Below, in pieces: positions 1-8,659 of a stretch of DNA of 64,000 bases. The stretch is from an uncultured Oscillospiraceae bacterium (GTDB taxonomy: Bacteria; Bacillota; Clostridia; Oscillospirales; Ruminococcaceae), in contig CAKSZX010000004.1 of NCBI GenBank assembly GCA_934526065.1, forward strand, positions 62,001 to 126,000, in the 5' to 3' direction. The translations under genes were made by a program, and so were the position numbers. The notes beneath the pieces are model-generated. The model made no database searches and was not told the origin of the DNA. It saw nothing but the letters and a program-made list of their open reading frames with translations. Numbering within the stretch: the stretch's first letter is position 1; each line of letters opens with the position of its first letter.

Positions 1-1
1 T

Positions 2-1228
2 ATCTTGCGGGATTTGGTAACATTTTTGCAAGGCAGATCCGCCGGCTGGGGTAAAGAGTGTGACGGTGCGTCAATGGTTGTTTTGGACACCAAGACAGGC
101 GGTGTTTTGGCTATGAGCAACTATCCCAGTTACGATTTGAATTCGTATTCTTCAAATTACCAAGAATATTCGGAAAATCCAAGTACGCCGCTGTTTAACC
201 GTGCTTTCCAGGGCTTGTACAGACCGGGTTCGGTATTTAAATTAAGTGTTGCGGCAGCCGCTTTAAGCTCAGGTCTTATTGATGAAACATATACATTCAC
301 CTGTCATGGTGTATATACCTACTACACTCAGCGGGAATGGGGCGGAGCTTTGCCGGGTTGTGCAAACAACACTGCCCACGGAACTATAAATATAAAGCAA
401 GCCATTGAAGTCAGCTGTAACTGTTTCTTCTACGATTTAGGCCGTCGCTTGGGTATTGACGCAATAAACGAAAGTGCAAAAAAACTGGGATTAGGCGTTA
501 CAACCGGCTTGGAACTTTTTGAGCAAGAGGGCAGACTTTCCAGCCCGGAACTTGCGGAAGTTTTAGGTACAGACTGGTATGTGGGTAACGTTATTCAGGC
601 ATCTATCGGTCAGCTTGATACAGCGGTTACAACGGTTCAGCTTGCAACTTACGCCAATACAATAGCAAACAAGGGCAGAAGGTATCAAACTCATCTTGTT
701 AAATCTATTGTAAACTATGACGGAAGCGAGACCGTGTACGAAACACCTGTAAATGTTGTATCGGAATACGGAAACACCAACGGCACCTTTGATATAATAG
801 AGCAGGGTATGATTATGGCCTCTACCGAGGGCAATGCGAAAATTTATCTTTCAAACTTACCTTACACGGTAGCAAGTAAAACAGGTACGGCTCAGGTGGC
901 CAACGATTTGTACAATTCTACCATGGTGGCCTACGGGCCTGTGGGCAACCCGGAAATTGCCGTTGCCATAGTGGCAGAGAAAGGCGGCAACGGTTACAAC
1001 CTTGCCTATGCGGTACAAAAAGTCTTTGAGACTTATTATAATATTAAGCGGGCAAGGGAAAACGGCGTTGAATACGGCAAGTATGCGGAATATTTGGCAA
1101 GTCAAAATGCAGCCGAACAGCCGGTTGACGAAAACGCCCAAAACCGGGAAAACACCGTAAATGCGGAAAACAACACGGTTGATAACACCCTGCAAAACAG
1201 CACTCAGAGCAGTGAAATTGCACAATAA
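2..1228 (+). CDS. mrdA: Class B penicillin-binding protein, transpeptidase domain (5'-truncated by window)
   Basis: Cross-links peptidoglycan as a D,D-transpeptidase at the membrane. The reading frame runs off the left edge, so the N-terminal anchor and dimerisation domain are missing. All three active-site motifs are present: SVFK at about nt 230-241 (acyl-serine), SCN at 413-421 and KTG at 878-886. The last 45 residues or so are a low-complexity Asn/Glu-rich tail, probably a disordered extension. A MinD-type gene and mgsA follow, matching the mreBCD-mrdA-min-mgsA order common in Clostridia, which is why PBP2 (mrdA) is favoured over the septal PBP3. The family call is firm; the choice between PBP2 and PBP3 is inference. 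Confidence 0.87.
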   Translation: MLRDLVTFLQGRSAGWGKECDGASMVVLDTKTGGVLAMSNYPSYDLNSYSSNYQEYSENPSTPLFNRAFQGLYRPGSVFKLSVAAAALSSGLIDETYTFTCHGVYTYYTQREWGGALPGCANNTAHGTINIKQAIEVSCNCFFYDLGRRLGIDAINESAKKLGLGVTTGLELFEQEGRLSSPELAEVLGTDWYVGNVIQASIGQLDTAVTTVQLATYANTIANKGRRYQTHLVKSIVNYDGSETVYETPVNVVSEYGNTNGTFDIIEQGMIMASTEGNAKIYLSNLPYTVASKTGTAQVANDLYNSTMVAYGPVGNPEIAVAIVAEKGGNGYNLAYAVQKVFETYYNIKRARENGVEYGKYAEYLASQNAAEQPVDENAQNRENTVNAENNTVDNTLQNSTQSSEIAQ

Positions 1229-1246
1229 ACTTAATAAAAAAATATA

Positions 1247-1276
1247 TAAACCTACAATTTTTGTGTGGGTTTGTTA
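1247..1276 (+). terminator. Weak hairpin after the PBP gene
   Basis: An AAACC/GGTTT stem with an inner ACA/TGT pairing and one mismatch lies 20 nt after the stop codon. The following T-tract is short, so termination may be partial. Confidence 0.35.
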
Positions 1277-1294
1277 GGTGATGAAAAAATTTAA

Positions 1295-1323
1295 TTGTGT
1301 ATTTTGTAATTTTGTGTTATAAT
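1295..1323 (+). promoter_or_regulatory. Sigma-A promoter for minD-mgsA
   Basis: TTGTGT (1295-1300), a 17-bp spacer and TATAAT (1318-1323), 32 bp ahead of the MinD start codon. This suggests that minD-mgsA can be transcribed separately from the PBP gene. Confidence 0.6.
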
Positions 1324-1355
1324 ACATGATGTAACACTATTGATTTGGAGATGTA

Positions 1356-2084
1356 ATGGCTCAGGTATTTATGATTGCCTCCGGTAAAGGGGGAACAGGC
1401 AAAAGCACGGTTGCCGCATATATTTCTCTTGAAATGGCTTTAAGCGGCAAAAAAACTTTGCTTATAGAACTTGATGCTGGTTTGCGCAGTATAGACGTTA
1501 TCACCGGGGTAGAAGGTAAAACCGTCTATGACATAGGTGATGTTTTACAGGGCAGATGCGATGCCGAAAAGGCTTGGGTGCAAAGCCCAAACAGCAATAA
1601 TTTATTTATTATTGCCGCACCTTATAAAAATACCAATGACGATTTCAGCGGCTTCGGCAAATTGGTAAACTCTTTTGTTGACGAGTATGATTGTATTGTT
1701 ATTGACACTGCGGCAGGCTTTCCAAAAGCCTTTTATCGGGCGGCAAAAACAGCGGACACAGGAATTGTTGTCACAACGCCGGATGTTGTCAGCGTAAGGG
1801 ATGCAAAGCTTACCTGCGACGAGATGTACGCCGGCGGTGTGCGAAGGGTCAGACTTATAATAAATAAATTTTCGAGGGAAACTTTTACCTATTCCGGCTT
1901 TGAAAATGTGGATAAAATAATCGACTTCGTAGGGGCAAGGCTTTTGGGTGTAGTACCTTTTTCAGGGGCTATTGCTCAGTGCGGGGCAAACGGTTCTCCG
2001 TTAGACGGACAAAGTAAAGAAAAAAGTATATTCAATGCTATCTGCCAAAGAATTTTTGGCAATGACATTCAAATAATTATTTAA
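1356..2084 (+). CDS. minD: MinD/ParA-family P-loop ATPase
   Basis: A 242-residue deviant-Walker ATPase of the kind that cycles on the membrane to place the division site. The N-terminus carries GKGGTGKST (residues 10-18) with the signature lysine. Switch-type motifs follow, including a VIDTAAG stretch near residue 115. The C-terminal 15 residues could form a short amphipathic membrane-targeting helix. It sits between a PBP and mgsA, the usual place for minD, but no minC or minE adjoins it in this window, so it may work with distant partners or in another MinD-like role. ATG start with GGAG upstream. Confidence 0.8.
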   Translation: MAQVFMIASGKGGTGKSTVAAYISLEMALSGKKTLLIELDAGLRSIDVITGVEGKTVYDIGDVLQGRCDAEKAWVQSPNSNNLFIIAAPYKNTNDDFSGFGKLVNSFVDEYDCIVIDTAAGFPKAFYRAAKTADTGIVVTTPDVVSVRDAKLTCDEMYAGGVRRVRLIINKFSRETFTYSGFENVDKIIDFVGARLLGVVPFSGAIAQCGANGSPLDGQSKEKSIFNAICQRIFGNDIQIII

Positions 2085-2101
2085 TTTCGGGAGGTTATGT
2101 G

Positions 2102-2515
2102 ATGAATATAGCACTTATAGCTCATGATAAGAAAAAAGAGCTTATGGTTCAATTTTGTATTGCTTACAGCGGTATTTTGTCAAAACACAATCTTGCCGCA
2201 ACAGGCGTTACAGGTAAAATGGTGGCAGAGGCAACGGGGTTGAAAGTACATCGTTTTTATGCCGGTGCCCAAGGCGGTGACCAGCAGATAGCCGCAAGAT
2301 TACAGTATAATGAAATTGATATGCTGCTGTTCTTCCGTGACCCTCTTGCTACAAAGAACGGTGAAACAAATGACAGAAATCTTCTTCGCCTTTGTGACGA
2401 AAACAATATTCCGGTTGCAACAAACATAGCAACTGCGGAAGTTTTAATTCACGGTCTTGAACGCGGGGATCTCGATTGGAGAAATATAGTAAATCCGAAA
2501 AATAATATGAAGTAA
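2102..2515 (+). CDS. mgsA: Methylglyoxal synthase
   Basis: Converts dihydroxyacetone phosphate to methylglyoxal and phosphate, a bypass that relieves phosphosugar build-up. The 137-residue length is normal for the family. The conserved GDQQIAARL segment and the catalytic-Asp motif FFRDPL are both visible. An upstream in-frame GTG at 2099 lies only 4 nt from the GGGAGG Shine-Dalgarno, so the ATG at 2102 (7-nt spacing) is preferred. It follows minD by 17 nt and is probably cotranscribed with it. Confidence 0.92.
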   Translation: MNIALIAHDKKKELMVQFCIAYSGILSKHNLAATGVTGKMVAEATGLKVHRFYAGAQGGDQQIAARLQYNEIDMLLFFRDPLATKNGETNDRNLLRLCDENNIPVATNIATAEVLIHGLERGDLDWRNIVNPKNNMK

Positions 2516-2544
2516 ATTTACTCATTTTAATATTCTTCTTTATG

Positions 2545-2586
2545 AACAACAGCCACAGCGAAAATCCGCTGTGGCTGTTGTTTTGT
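2545..2586. terminator. Bidirectional terminator between mgsA and ohyA
   Basis: A perfect 15-bp stem (ACAACAGCCACAGCG and its complement) with a 6-nt loop, flanked by T-runs on both strands. It separates the convergent mgsA and oleate hydratase genes. Confidence 0.9.
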
Positions 2587-2604
2587 TTATATGATATTAA
2601 AGAA

Positions 2605-4398
2605 TTATTCTATAAGTCCGCTTTCTTTAAGCAAGATTTCCACATCTGTGCCCTTAACCGCTTTCAAAACAGCTTTCAGGAGCCATTTTTCCTTAAATGT
2701 GAGAGGCACTTCTGAGATAGGCTTCTTGTCTATTGCGTAATAGCAAGCACGCAAAAGTTCTCTTACATCATATTTGCTGCCCCAAACTTCCGGCACGCCT
2801 CTGTCGATATTAAGCAGGGTGTAAACACTCTCCATACCTGTTCTCATAGAATACTCTGTTGTAAAGATAGTGTCTCTCGGTGTCTCTGCAAACTGACCGA
2901 TAAATGCAAAGTTTACTGCGCCATCCGGCACAACCTTAGGTCTGTCCTCATTCTTTCTCGGCTGGAAGAATGCGTTAATATACGGCATAAAGCAAGTTGT
3001 TGTGTTACATGCCTCGGCTGCCAATTTATCAATCTTATCGTCCTCAATGCCGATGTGGTAAAGCCATTCACGGCAAACCTCCTCACCTGTGCAGTCACGC
3101 ATAGCCTTTTTAACATACTGACCGGGCTTGTTTGTGTTAAGTGAATAAAGCCAAATCAAAACAGAGTTCTTGTCCTGTGATTTAAACTGTGGCTGACGGT
3201 TGATTGTCCATGAAAGATACCAGTTTTCTGTGCTGTCCTTAACCGTTACGATACCGCCTGTTGTAACCTTGCCGTCTCTTGGGTCACGCTTACATACCTT
3301 TATAATGTGCTGAATGATCTCTTCGTTTGATGTTTCAACCGTTGCGCTCATCCAGTTTGTAGCGTTTATATCACTGCAAAATACATCAGGGTTGCCGAAT
3401 TCGCCGTGCTTTGCCTGCCGTGCAATATTCTTCCACATATCCCATGATTCGCCCTTGCCGTTTTCAATACCGGAGAGGTCAGGTGCATGAGTCTGATCGC
3501 CGTAGCAAGATGTATCGGTGCAACAACCGTTTGTTATAAATACAAGGTCGTCTTCAATCAAATCTATTGTCTGTTCTTTGCCGTCTTTTACATATACGAT
3601 TTGTTTTGCAATCTGCTTGTCACCTTTTGTTTCGATAACAACATTTTTAACATCCATGCCGTATTCTATCTTAACGCCGTGGGCTTCAAGATATTTAACA
3701 AGGGGCAGAATCATACTTTCAAACTGGTTGTACTTTGTAAAACGCAAAGCGCTGAAATCCGGCAAGCCGTCAATATGGTGTACATAACGGCATAGATAAC
3801 GCTTCATTTCAAGAGCACTTGACCAACGCTGGAAAGCAAACATCGTCTGCCAGTAGAGCCAGAAATTTGTCTGCCAGAAAGAATCCGGCAAAACATCGGA
3901 AATCTTTTTATCTTCAAGGTCTTTTTCCGGGGTGATAAACAGCTTTGAAAGAGCCATTGCGGATTTTTTGTCCAATTTGAATTGCTTGTCGGTGTGTGCG
4001 TCAAGACCTCTGCTTGTACTTGCTCTGCAAAGTGAGTAGTTAGGGTCATGTTTGTTAAGCCAGTAGTATTCGTCAAGAACTGTAACACCTTCTTTTTCGA
4101 TAGACGGCACATCTCTGAAAACATCCCACATAACTTCAAAGTGGTTGTCCATCTCTCTGCCGCCACGCATAAAGAAACCTTTTGTTATATCCTTTTTGCC
4201 GTCGCAACTGCCGCCTGCAAGCTCTAATTTTTCCAAAAGGTGAATGTGTTCGCCTTTCATCTGTCCGTCACGAACAAGATAAAATGCCGCCGTAAGGCCT
4301 GCAAGACCTGTGCCGATGATGTATGCGGATTTTTTGTCAACGCCCTCCGGCTTCTCCGGGTGAGCAAATGATTCATAAGTTCCTGCTGAGTAATACAT
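2605..4398 (-). CDS. ohyA: Oleate hydratase (MCRA family)
   Basis: FAD-dependent enzyme that adds water to the cis-9 double bond of oleate, giving 10-hydroxystearate; in gut bacteria it detoxifies unsaturated fatty acids. The 597-residue length is typical of the family. An N-terminal Rossmann motif IIGTGLAGL (about residues 27-35) is followed by the family signature FMRGGREMDNHFE (about 75-87). A TNGCCTDTSCYGD stretch lies near residue 290. A TetR-family gene lies immediately upstream on the same strand and has its own terminator, so ohyA appears to use its own promoter with TetR as the likely local regulator. Confidence 0.95.
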   Translation of the reverse strand: MYYSAGTYESFAHPEKPEGVDKKSAYIIGTGLAGLTAAFYLVRDGQMKGEHIHLLEKLELAGGSCDGKKDITKGFFMRGGREMDNHFEVMWDVFRDVPSIEKEGVTVLDEYYWLNKHDPNYSLCRASTSRGLDAHTDKQFKLDKKSAMALSKLFITPEKDLEDKKISDVLPDSFWQTNFWLYWQTMFAFQRWSSALEMKRYLCRYVHHIDGLPDFSALRFTKYNQFESMILPLVKYLEAHGVKIEYGMDVKNVVIETKGDKQIAKQIVYVKDGKEQTIDLIEDDLVFITNGCCTDTSCYGDQTHAPDLSGIENGKGESWDMWKNIARQAKHGEFGNPDVFCSDINATNWMSATVETSNEEIIQHIIKVCKRDPRDGKVTTGGIVTVKDSTENWYLSWTINRQPQFKSQDKNSVLIWLYSLNTNKPGQYVKKAMRDCTGEEVCREWLYHIGIEDDKIDKLAAEACNTTTCFMPYINAFFQPRKNEDRPKVVPDGAVNFAFIGQFAETPRDTIFTTEYSMRTGMESVYTLLNIDRGVPEVWGSKYDVRELLRACYYAIDKKPISEVPLTFKEKWLLKAVLKAVKGTDVEILLKESGLIE

Positions 4399-4409
4399 AA
4401 ATAAACCTC

Positions 4410-4421
4410 CTAAATATTTAG
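4410..4421. promoter_or_regulatory. Candidate operator: palindrome next to the ohyA RBS
   Basis: A perfect 12-bp palindrome CTAAATATTTAG abuts the GGAGG of ohyA. The same TAAATATTTA core recurs at the same place before the tetR gene (5164-5175). A shared site in front of a TetR gene and its neighbour is the usual arrangement for an operator, but the motif is AT-only and could be chance. Confidence 0.4.
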
Positions 4422-4466
4422 GGTATAACCCCCTGTGTAAACTGTTTAATTTCTTTTTGTGACTAT

Positions 4467-4495
4467 ATTATAGTTTGCTCTAAACGCTTTTACAA
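4467..4495 (-). promoter_or_regulatory. Sigma-A promoter for ohyA
   Basis: On the minus strand: TTGTAA (4490-4495), a 17-bp spacer and a perfect TATAAT (4467-4472). The predicted transcript start lies upstream of a GGGTATAACCC hairpin and the TAAATATTTA palindrome. Confidence 0.7.
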
Positions 4496-4499
4496 TAAA

Positions 4500-4536
4500 C
4501 AAAAATATTGCCGTGATAATTTTTTTATCACGGCAA
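4500..4536 (-). terminator. Terminator after the TetR gene
   Basis: A 12-bp stem TTGCCGTGATAA (4508-4519) pairs with 4525-4536. On the minus strand it is followed by a U-rich tract, so it ends the tetR transcript before ohyA. Confidence 0.8.
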
Positions 4537-4589
4537 GTAATCTGTTAAATTTTTTATCATTTTTATTGTTTTGATAAATTTTCGGCTGT

Positions 4590-5150
4590 TTATTGAGAAA
4601 CTTTTAGTCTGTCCAAGGCGGCTTTAATATTGCCTTCTAATATCAAGGCAAGCTTTTCTACTATGATCTCCGGGTCTTCTTTCATATCGTCCTTTATCCA
4701 GTCCAACATAATTCCCACAAAGCAATAAGAATAAACTCTTGCTATAAAGGCCTTATCCTCCCGTCGCACATGCATATCGGCAGACTCCTCCTCAACAACC
4801 CCCATTAACAGATTGTCTGTTAAAGGGGTTAGGTATCGTTCAACCTGCCCACGGTCAATACATTGATACACATTCATTATAAAAGGTTTGTTGCTTTTAA
4901 CCTCGTTGAAAATCTGCAAAAGCCCCTGTTGCCATGTGTCGTGAGTCTTTTTTTCCTCCAATGCCTTTTTGGCGTCTTCAAGACACACCCACTCCACAAG
5001 GTCATAAATGTCTTGGAAATGGTAGTAGAAAGTCATGCGGTTTATACCGCAGTCCTCCGCAATGTCGTTTATGGTGATTTTGTTAAGGGGCTTTTTCAGC
5101 AAAAGATTTTTAAGCGATTGTTCAAGGGCTCTTTTGGTTACCTGTGACAT
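4590..5150 (-). CDS. TetR/AcrR-family transcriptional regulator
   Basis: A 186-residue repressor-type protein. The N-terminal helix-turn-helix is clear: ITINDIAEDCGINRMTFYYHF (about residues 24-44) matches the TetR DNA-binding signature. The C-terminal two thirds is an all-helical ligand/dimerisation domain of the DhaS-like subgroup. It lies directly upstream of oleate hydratase on the same strand, with a terminator between them and palindromes in front of both genes. Sensing of fatty acids or another membrane stress and control of ohyA is inference from position only. Confidence 0.88.
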   Translation of the reverse strand: MSQVTKRALEQSLKNLLLKKPLNKITINDIAEDCGINRMTFYYHFQDIYDLVEWVCLEDAKKALEEKKTHDTWQQGLLQIFNEVKSNKPFIMNVYQCIDRGQVERYLTPLTDNLLMGVVEEESADMHVRREDKAFIARVYSYCFVGIMLDWIKDDMKEDPEIIVEKLALILEGNIKAALDRLKVSQ

Positions 5151-5163
5151 TAAAGCACCTCCG

Positions 5164-5175
5164 ATAAATATTTAT
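5164..5175. promoter_or_regulatory. Candidate operator: palindrome next to the tetR RBS
   Basis: A perfect 12-bp palindrome ATAAATATTTAT sits immediately upstream of the CGGAGG of the tetR gene and shares its core with the site at 4410-4421. It is consistent with autoregulation. Confidence 0.35.
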
Positions 5176-5182
5176 TATATAT

Positions 5183-5211
5183 ATTTTATATTAAATAAAT
5201 TTATGTGTCAA
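5183..5211 (-). promoter_or_regulatory. Sigma-A promoter for the TetR gene
   Basis: On the minus strand: TTGACA (5206-5211), a 17-bp spacer and TAAAAT (5183-5188). The palindrome at 5164-5175 lies just downstream, where a bound repressor would block it. Confidence 0.65.
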
Positions 5212-5277
5212 TCTTAGTATAGCCTTAAAAAATGTGAAAAATATGTAACCGATAATCATTGTACAACCTACAAAACA

Positions 5278-5306
5278 TTGACTGAAATGTGTTATCGTGG
5301 TATTAT
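5278..5306 (+). promoter_or_regulatory. Sigma-A promoter for hisS-aspS
   Basis: TTGACT (5278-5283), a 17-bp spacer and TATTAT (5301-5306). The predicted 5' UTR is only about 30 nt, leaving no room for a T-box leader. Confidence 0.75.
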
Positions 5307-5341
5307 TATAAGAAGTAAAGATTATAAATTAGGAGTAAATT

Positions 5342-6604
5342 ATGGCACAGAAAGTAACAGGACCTCGTGGCACTCAGGACGTTTCTCCATATGAAAGCTA
5401 CAAGTGGCTTCGGCTTGAAAACAAATTGCGTTCAATAGTCGGTCAGTACGGATTTAAAGAAATCCGTGTTCCTACATTTGAGCATACAGAGCTTTTTTTG
5501 CGTGGCGTAGGTGACACAACCGATATTGTAAATAAAGAAATGTACACCTTTGAGGATAAAGGCAAGAGAAGTATTACTCTCCGTCCGGAGGGTACAAGCC
5601 CTACCGTTCGCTCGGTTTTGGAAAAGGGGATTTTAAATGAAGGCACACCTCTTAAAGCGTACTACATATTAAGTTGTTTCAGATACGAAAAACCTCAGGC
5701 AGGTCGTCTCAGAGAATTCCATCAGTTGGGTATTGAATTATTTGGGGCACAGGATTACACCGCAGATGCAGAGGTTATTGCAACAGGTGCAAAAGTGTTG
5801 AATGATTTGGGTATCGGCGATAAGGTTAAGTTGAATATTAACTCAATCGGCTGCCCGAAATGTCGCCCGGCTTATCACCAAAAATTGAAAGCCTATTTTG
5901 CATCTCACAGAGAGGAACTTTGTGAGGATTGCCAGGCAAGACTTGACAAAAATCCTCTTAGAATTTTGGACTGCAAAGTTCCGAAATGTGCAGAGATTGC
6001 AAAGGATGCCCCGGTTGGCTTGGACAACCTGTGCGATGAGTGTAAGGATCACTTTGAAGGCCTTAAAAAGACCCTTACCGCTATGGGTGTTGATTATGCC
6101 ATTAACACTAAAATCGTCAGAGGCCTTGACTACTACACAAAGAGCGTGTTTGAGTTTGTATATGACGGCATAGGCGCACAAGGCACTGTGTGCGGCGGCG
6201 GCAGATACGACGGATTGTTTGAGGAATTAGGCGGTAATCATGTGCCGGCAGTAGGTTTCGGCATGGGTATCGAAAGACTTTTGCTCACCCTTGAAGCAGA
6301 GGGAAAACTCAATTTTAAAGAGGAAATGCCGGATGTATTCTTTGCCAATATAGGTGAAAAAGCAAAGATTTACGCCTTTACAATGGCAGAAAAAGCCAGA
6401 TATGAGGGACTTTCTGCACAGTCGGATCTTATGAACAGAAGTCTTAACGCACAGATGAAATATGCAAATAAAATCCGTGCCAAGTACACCGTTGTTTTAG
6501 GTGACAGCGAAATGGAAAGTAAAAAGGCCGTTGCCAAGAATATGGAAACAGGCGAAAAGAAAGACATTGACCTTGAAAAGTCAATAAAAGAACAGTTGTT
6601 TTGA
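5342..6604 (+). CDS. hisS: Histidyl-tRNA synthetase
   Basis: Class II synthetase charging tRNA-His. The 420-residue length is standard. Class II motif 2 is seen in the ITLRPEGTSPTVRS segment (about residues 78-91). The histidine-specific signatures are the KIVRGLDYYTKSVFE stretch (about 258-272) and the GGGRYDGL stretch (about 285-292). The C-terminal anticodon-binding domain follows. aspS starts 12 nt downstream, the usual Firmicutes pairing, so both enzymes share one transcript. ATG start with AGGAG upstream. Confidence 0.97.
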   Translation: MAQKVTGPRGTQDVSPYESYKWLRLENKLRSIVGQYGFKEIRVPTFEHTELFLRGVGDTTDIVNKEMYTFEDKGKRSITLRPEGTSPTVRSVLEKGILNEGTPLKAYYILSCFRYEKPQAGRLREFHQLGIELFGAQDYTADAEVIATGAKVLNDLGIGDKVKLNINSIGCPKCRPAYHQKLKAYFASHREELCEDCQARLDKNPLRILDCKVPKCAEIAKDAPVGLDNLCDECKDHFEGLKKTLTAMGVDYAINTKIVRGLDYYTKSVFEFVYDGIGAQGTVCGGGRYDGLFEELGGNHVPAVGFGMGIERLLLTLEAEGKLNFKEEMPDVFFANIGEKAKIYAFTMAEKARYEGLSAQSDLMNRSLNAQMKYANKIRAKYTVVLGDSEMESKKAVAKNMETGEKKDIDLEKSIKEQLF

Positions 6605-6616
6605 GAGGTAAAATAA

Positions 6617-8398
6617 ATGGACAGAATGGGAAATATGCGCAGAACACATTATTCTGTTGCAGTTAAGCCGGAAATGGCAGGACAAGAGGTTGTTGTTGCC
6701 GGCTTTATCGCAAAAGCAAGAGACCTTGGTGCTGTTGTTTTCTGCGATTTAAGAGATACAAAGGGCATTATACAGCTTAACTTCAACGATGAATGTCCGA
6801 GAGATGTTTTTGAAAAAGCAAAAACATTGAGAAGCGAATATGTTGTAATGGCAAAGGGTATTGTTGCCCTTCGTGAAAGCGAAAACAAAGATATTGAAAC
6901 CGGCAAGGTAGAAATTCTTGTTAAAGAGCTTGTTCTTTTGTCTAAGGCAGAGACAGCGCCTTTTGAAATTAAAGACGGTGTTAAGGTAAACGATGAGTTG
7001 AAGTTAAAATACCGCTATCTTGATTTGAGAAGACCGGAAGTTCACGAGGGTCTTATTTTCAGACACAAGATTTCAAAAATTGCAAGAGACTATTTTGACG
7101 CTAACGATTTTATAGAGATAGAAACCCCTGTTTTGTGTAAATCTACACCGGAGGGAGCAAGAGACTATCTTGTGCCAAGCCGTGTGCAGCCTAATAAGTT
7201 CTTTGCGTTGCCACAGAGCCCTCAGCTTTACAAACAGCTTTTGATGCTTTCAGGCTATGACAGATACTTCCAGATTGCCCGCTGTTTCAGAGATGAGGAC
7301 TTGCGTGCAGACCGTCAGCCGGAGTTTACTCAGATTGATATTGAGATGGCTTATGTTGACGAAATTGATATTCAGACAATAAATGAAGGCTTTATCAAGA
7401 AAGTATTCAAAGAGATGATGGGCGTTGATGTTCAAACTCCGTTTATCCGTATGCCATACAAACAGGCAATGGAAGAATACGGTTCCGATAAACCTGATAC
7501 AAGATTTGAAATGAAGCTTTGCGATTTAACCGATTGTGTAAGAAATACAGAATTTTCAGTGTTTAAATCCGCAATAGAGCAGGGCGGCAGCGTAAGATGT
7601 ATTGTTGCAAAAGACCTTGCGGACAAGCTTACAAGAAAAGAAATTGACAAGCTTACAGATGTTGTTAAGACATACGGCGCAAAGGGCCTTGCTTATACAA
7701 GAATTACCTCGGAAAATACAACATCAAGCTTTGAAAAATTCCTTACAGAGGAAGAAATCAAGGCTGTACATGAAAAGTGCGGCGCACAGACAAACGATGT
7801 AATCTTCGTTGTTGCCAGCGATGATAACAGTGTTGTGTTTGCGTCTTTGGGCGCACTCCGTCTGCACATTGCCAAAAAGTTCCAGCTTTTCGACCCGAAC
7901 CGGTACAACTTCCTTTGGGTTACAGAGTTCCCGTTGTTTGAATGGAATAAGGACGAGAACAGATACGAGGCCGTACACCACCCGTTTACAATGGTAAACG
8001 AGGAAGACCTTGACAAGATTGAATCCGACCCGGGTTCTTGCCGTGCAAAGGCTTATGATATTGTTCTTAACGGTATCGAATTGGGCGGCGGTTCTATCAG
8101 AATTTCCAACCCTGAATTGCAGCAGAGAATGTTTAAGGTATTGGGCTTCACCAAGGAAAGAATGGAAGACAGCTTCGGCTTCCTTATAGAGGCTTACAAG
8201 TACGGCGCACCGCCACACGGTGGTATGGCTTACGGCTTTGACAGACTTTGTATGCTTATGGCAAGAAAAGATTCTATCAGAGATGTTATCGCATTCCCGA
8301 AGGTTCAGAACGCCAGCGAATTGATGACGGGCGCACCTGACTTTGTAGAACAGAAACAACTTGATGAATTATATATTGACTTAATCGAAAAAAAGTAA
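6617..8398 (+). CDS. aspS: Aspartyl-tRNA synthetase (bacterial type)
   Basis: Class II enzyme charging tRNA-Asp (or Asp/Asn, if the organism uses the transamidation route). The 593 residues hold, in order: an N-terminal OB-fold anticodon-binding domain, the catalytic core with QSPQLYKQLL and the motif 2 stretch FRDEDLRADRQPEFTQ, a GAD insertion that marks the bacterial form, and motif 3 with YGFDRL near the end. Whether it is discriminating cannot be told by eye. A second in-frame ATG at 6626 is an alternative start. Confidence 0.97.
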   Translation: MDRMGNMRRTHYSVAVKPEMAGQEVVVAGFIAKARDLGAVVFCDLRDTKGIIQLNFNDECPRDVFEKAKTLRSEYVVMAKGIVALRESENKDIETGKVEILVKELVLLSKAETAPFEIKDGVKVNDELKLKYRYLDLRRPEVHEGLIFRHKISKIARDYFDANDFIEIETPVLCKSTPEGARDYLVPSRVQPNKFFALPQSPQLYKQLLMLSGYDRYFQIARCFRDEDLRADRQPEFTQIDIEMAYVDEIDIQTINEGFIKKVFKEMMGVDVQTPFIRMPYKQAMEEYGSDKPDTRFEMKLCDLTDCVRNTEFSVFKSAIEQGGSVRCIVAKDLADKLTRKEIDKLTDVVKTYGAKGLAYTRITSENTTSSFEKFLTEEEIKAVHEKCGAQTNDVIFVVASDDNSVVFASLGALRLHIAKKFQLFDPNRYNFLWVTEFPLFEWNKDENRYEAVHHPFTMVNEEDLDKIESDPGSCRAKAYDIVLNGIELGGGSIRISNPELQQRMFKVLGFTKERMEDSFGFLIEAYKYGAPPHGGMAYGFDRLCMLMARKDSIRDVIAFPKVQNASELMTGAPDFVEQKQLDELYIDLIEKK

Positions 8399-8451
8399 TA
8401 TACTAATACGGTAAATAATTATCGCACATAGGAAAAGAGAGGAGTATAAGT

Positions 8452-8598
8452 ATGTATTCATCACTTTTGGCGTTGTTGGATGCCAATCAGGTTGCTTTGG
8501 TAACACCAAGCGAAAATATTTGGGGCTATATCGGTTTTGTCGTTGTAGTTGTTATGCTTGTTTGGGACAAAGTTAAAAAGAGCAAAGCAAAAAAATAA
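8452..8598 (+). CDS. 48-residue single-pass membrane miniprotein
   Basis: A short frame with a good Shine-Dalgarno (GAGAGGAG, 8 nt before ATG) between aspS and a strong terminator. The product has a polar N-terminal third, one hydrophobic helix (about residues 24-37, rich in Val) and a lysine-rich C-terminal end (VKKSKAKK), predicting one membrane span with a positive cytoplasmic tail. No family is recognised. Its position before the terminator suggests it is the last gene of the hisS-aspS transcript. Good translation signals and the tidy topology argue that it is real. Confidence 0.6.
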   Translation: MYSSLLALLDANQVALVTPSENIWGYIGFVVVVVMLVWDKVKKSKAKK

Positions 8599-8610
8599 TT
8601 TTATAAAGCA

Positions 8611-8643
8611 AAAATCCGCAGGTTGCAACCTGCGGATTTTTAT
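8611..8643. terminator. Bidirectional terminator
   Basis: A perfect 30-bp inverted repeat (8611-8640, core ATCCGCAGGTTG) with T-runs on both strands lies between the miniprotein gene and the convergent QueT-type gene. Confidence 0.92.
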
Positions 8644-8659
8644 TTGACTTCGGATAGAA

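Noticed and set aside
5307..5341. T-box leader for hisS
   Set aside because: The promoter at 5278-5306 leaves a leader of only about 30 nt, with no specifier stem or T-box sequence.
7724..8359. 211-codon minus-strand open frame inside aspS
   Set aside because: Antisense shadow of aspS; no domain, no promoter and codon use typical of reverse-complement reading.
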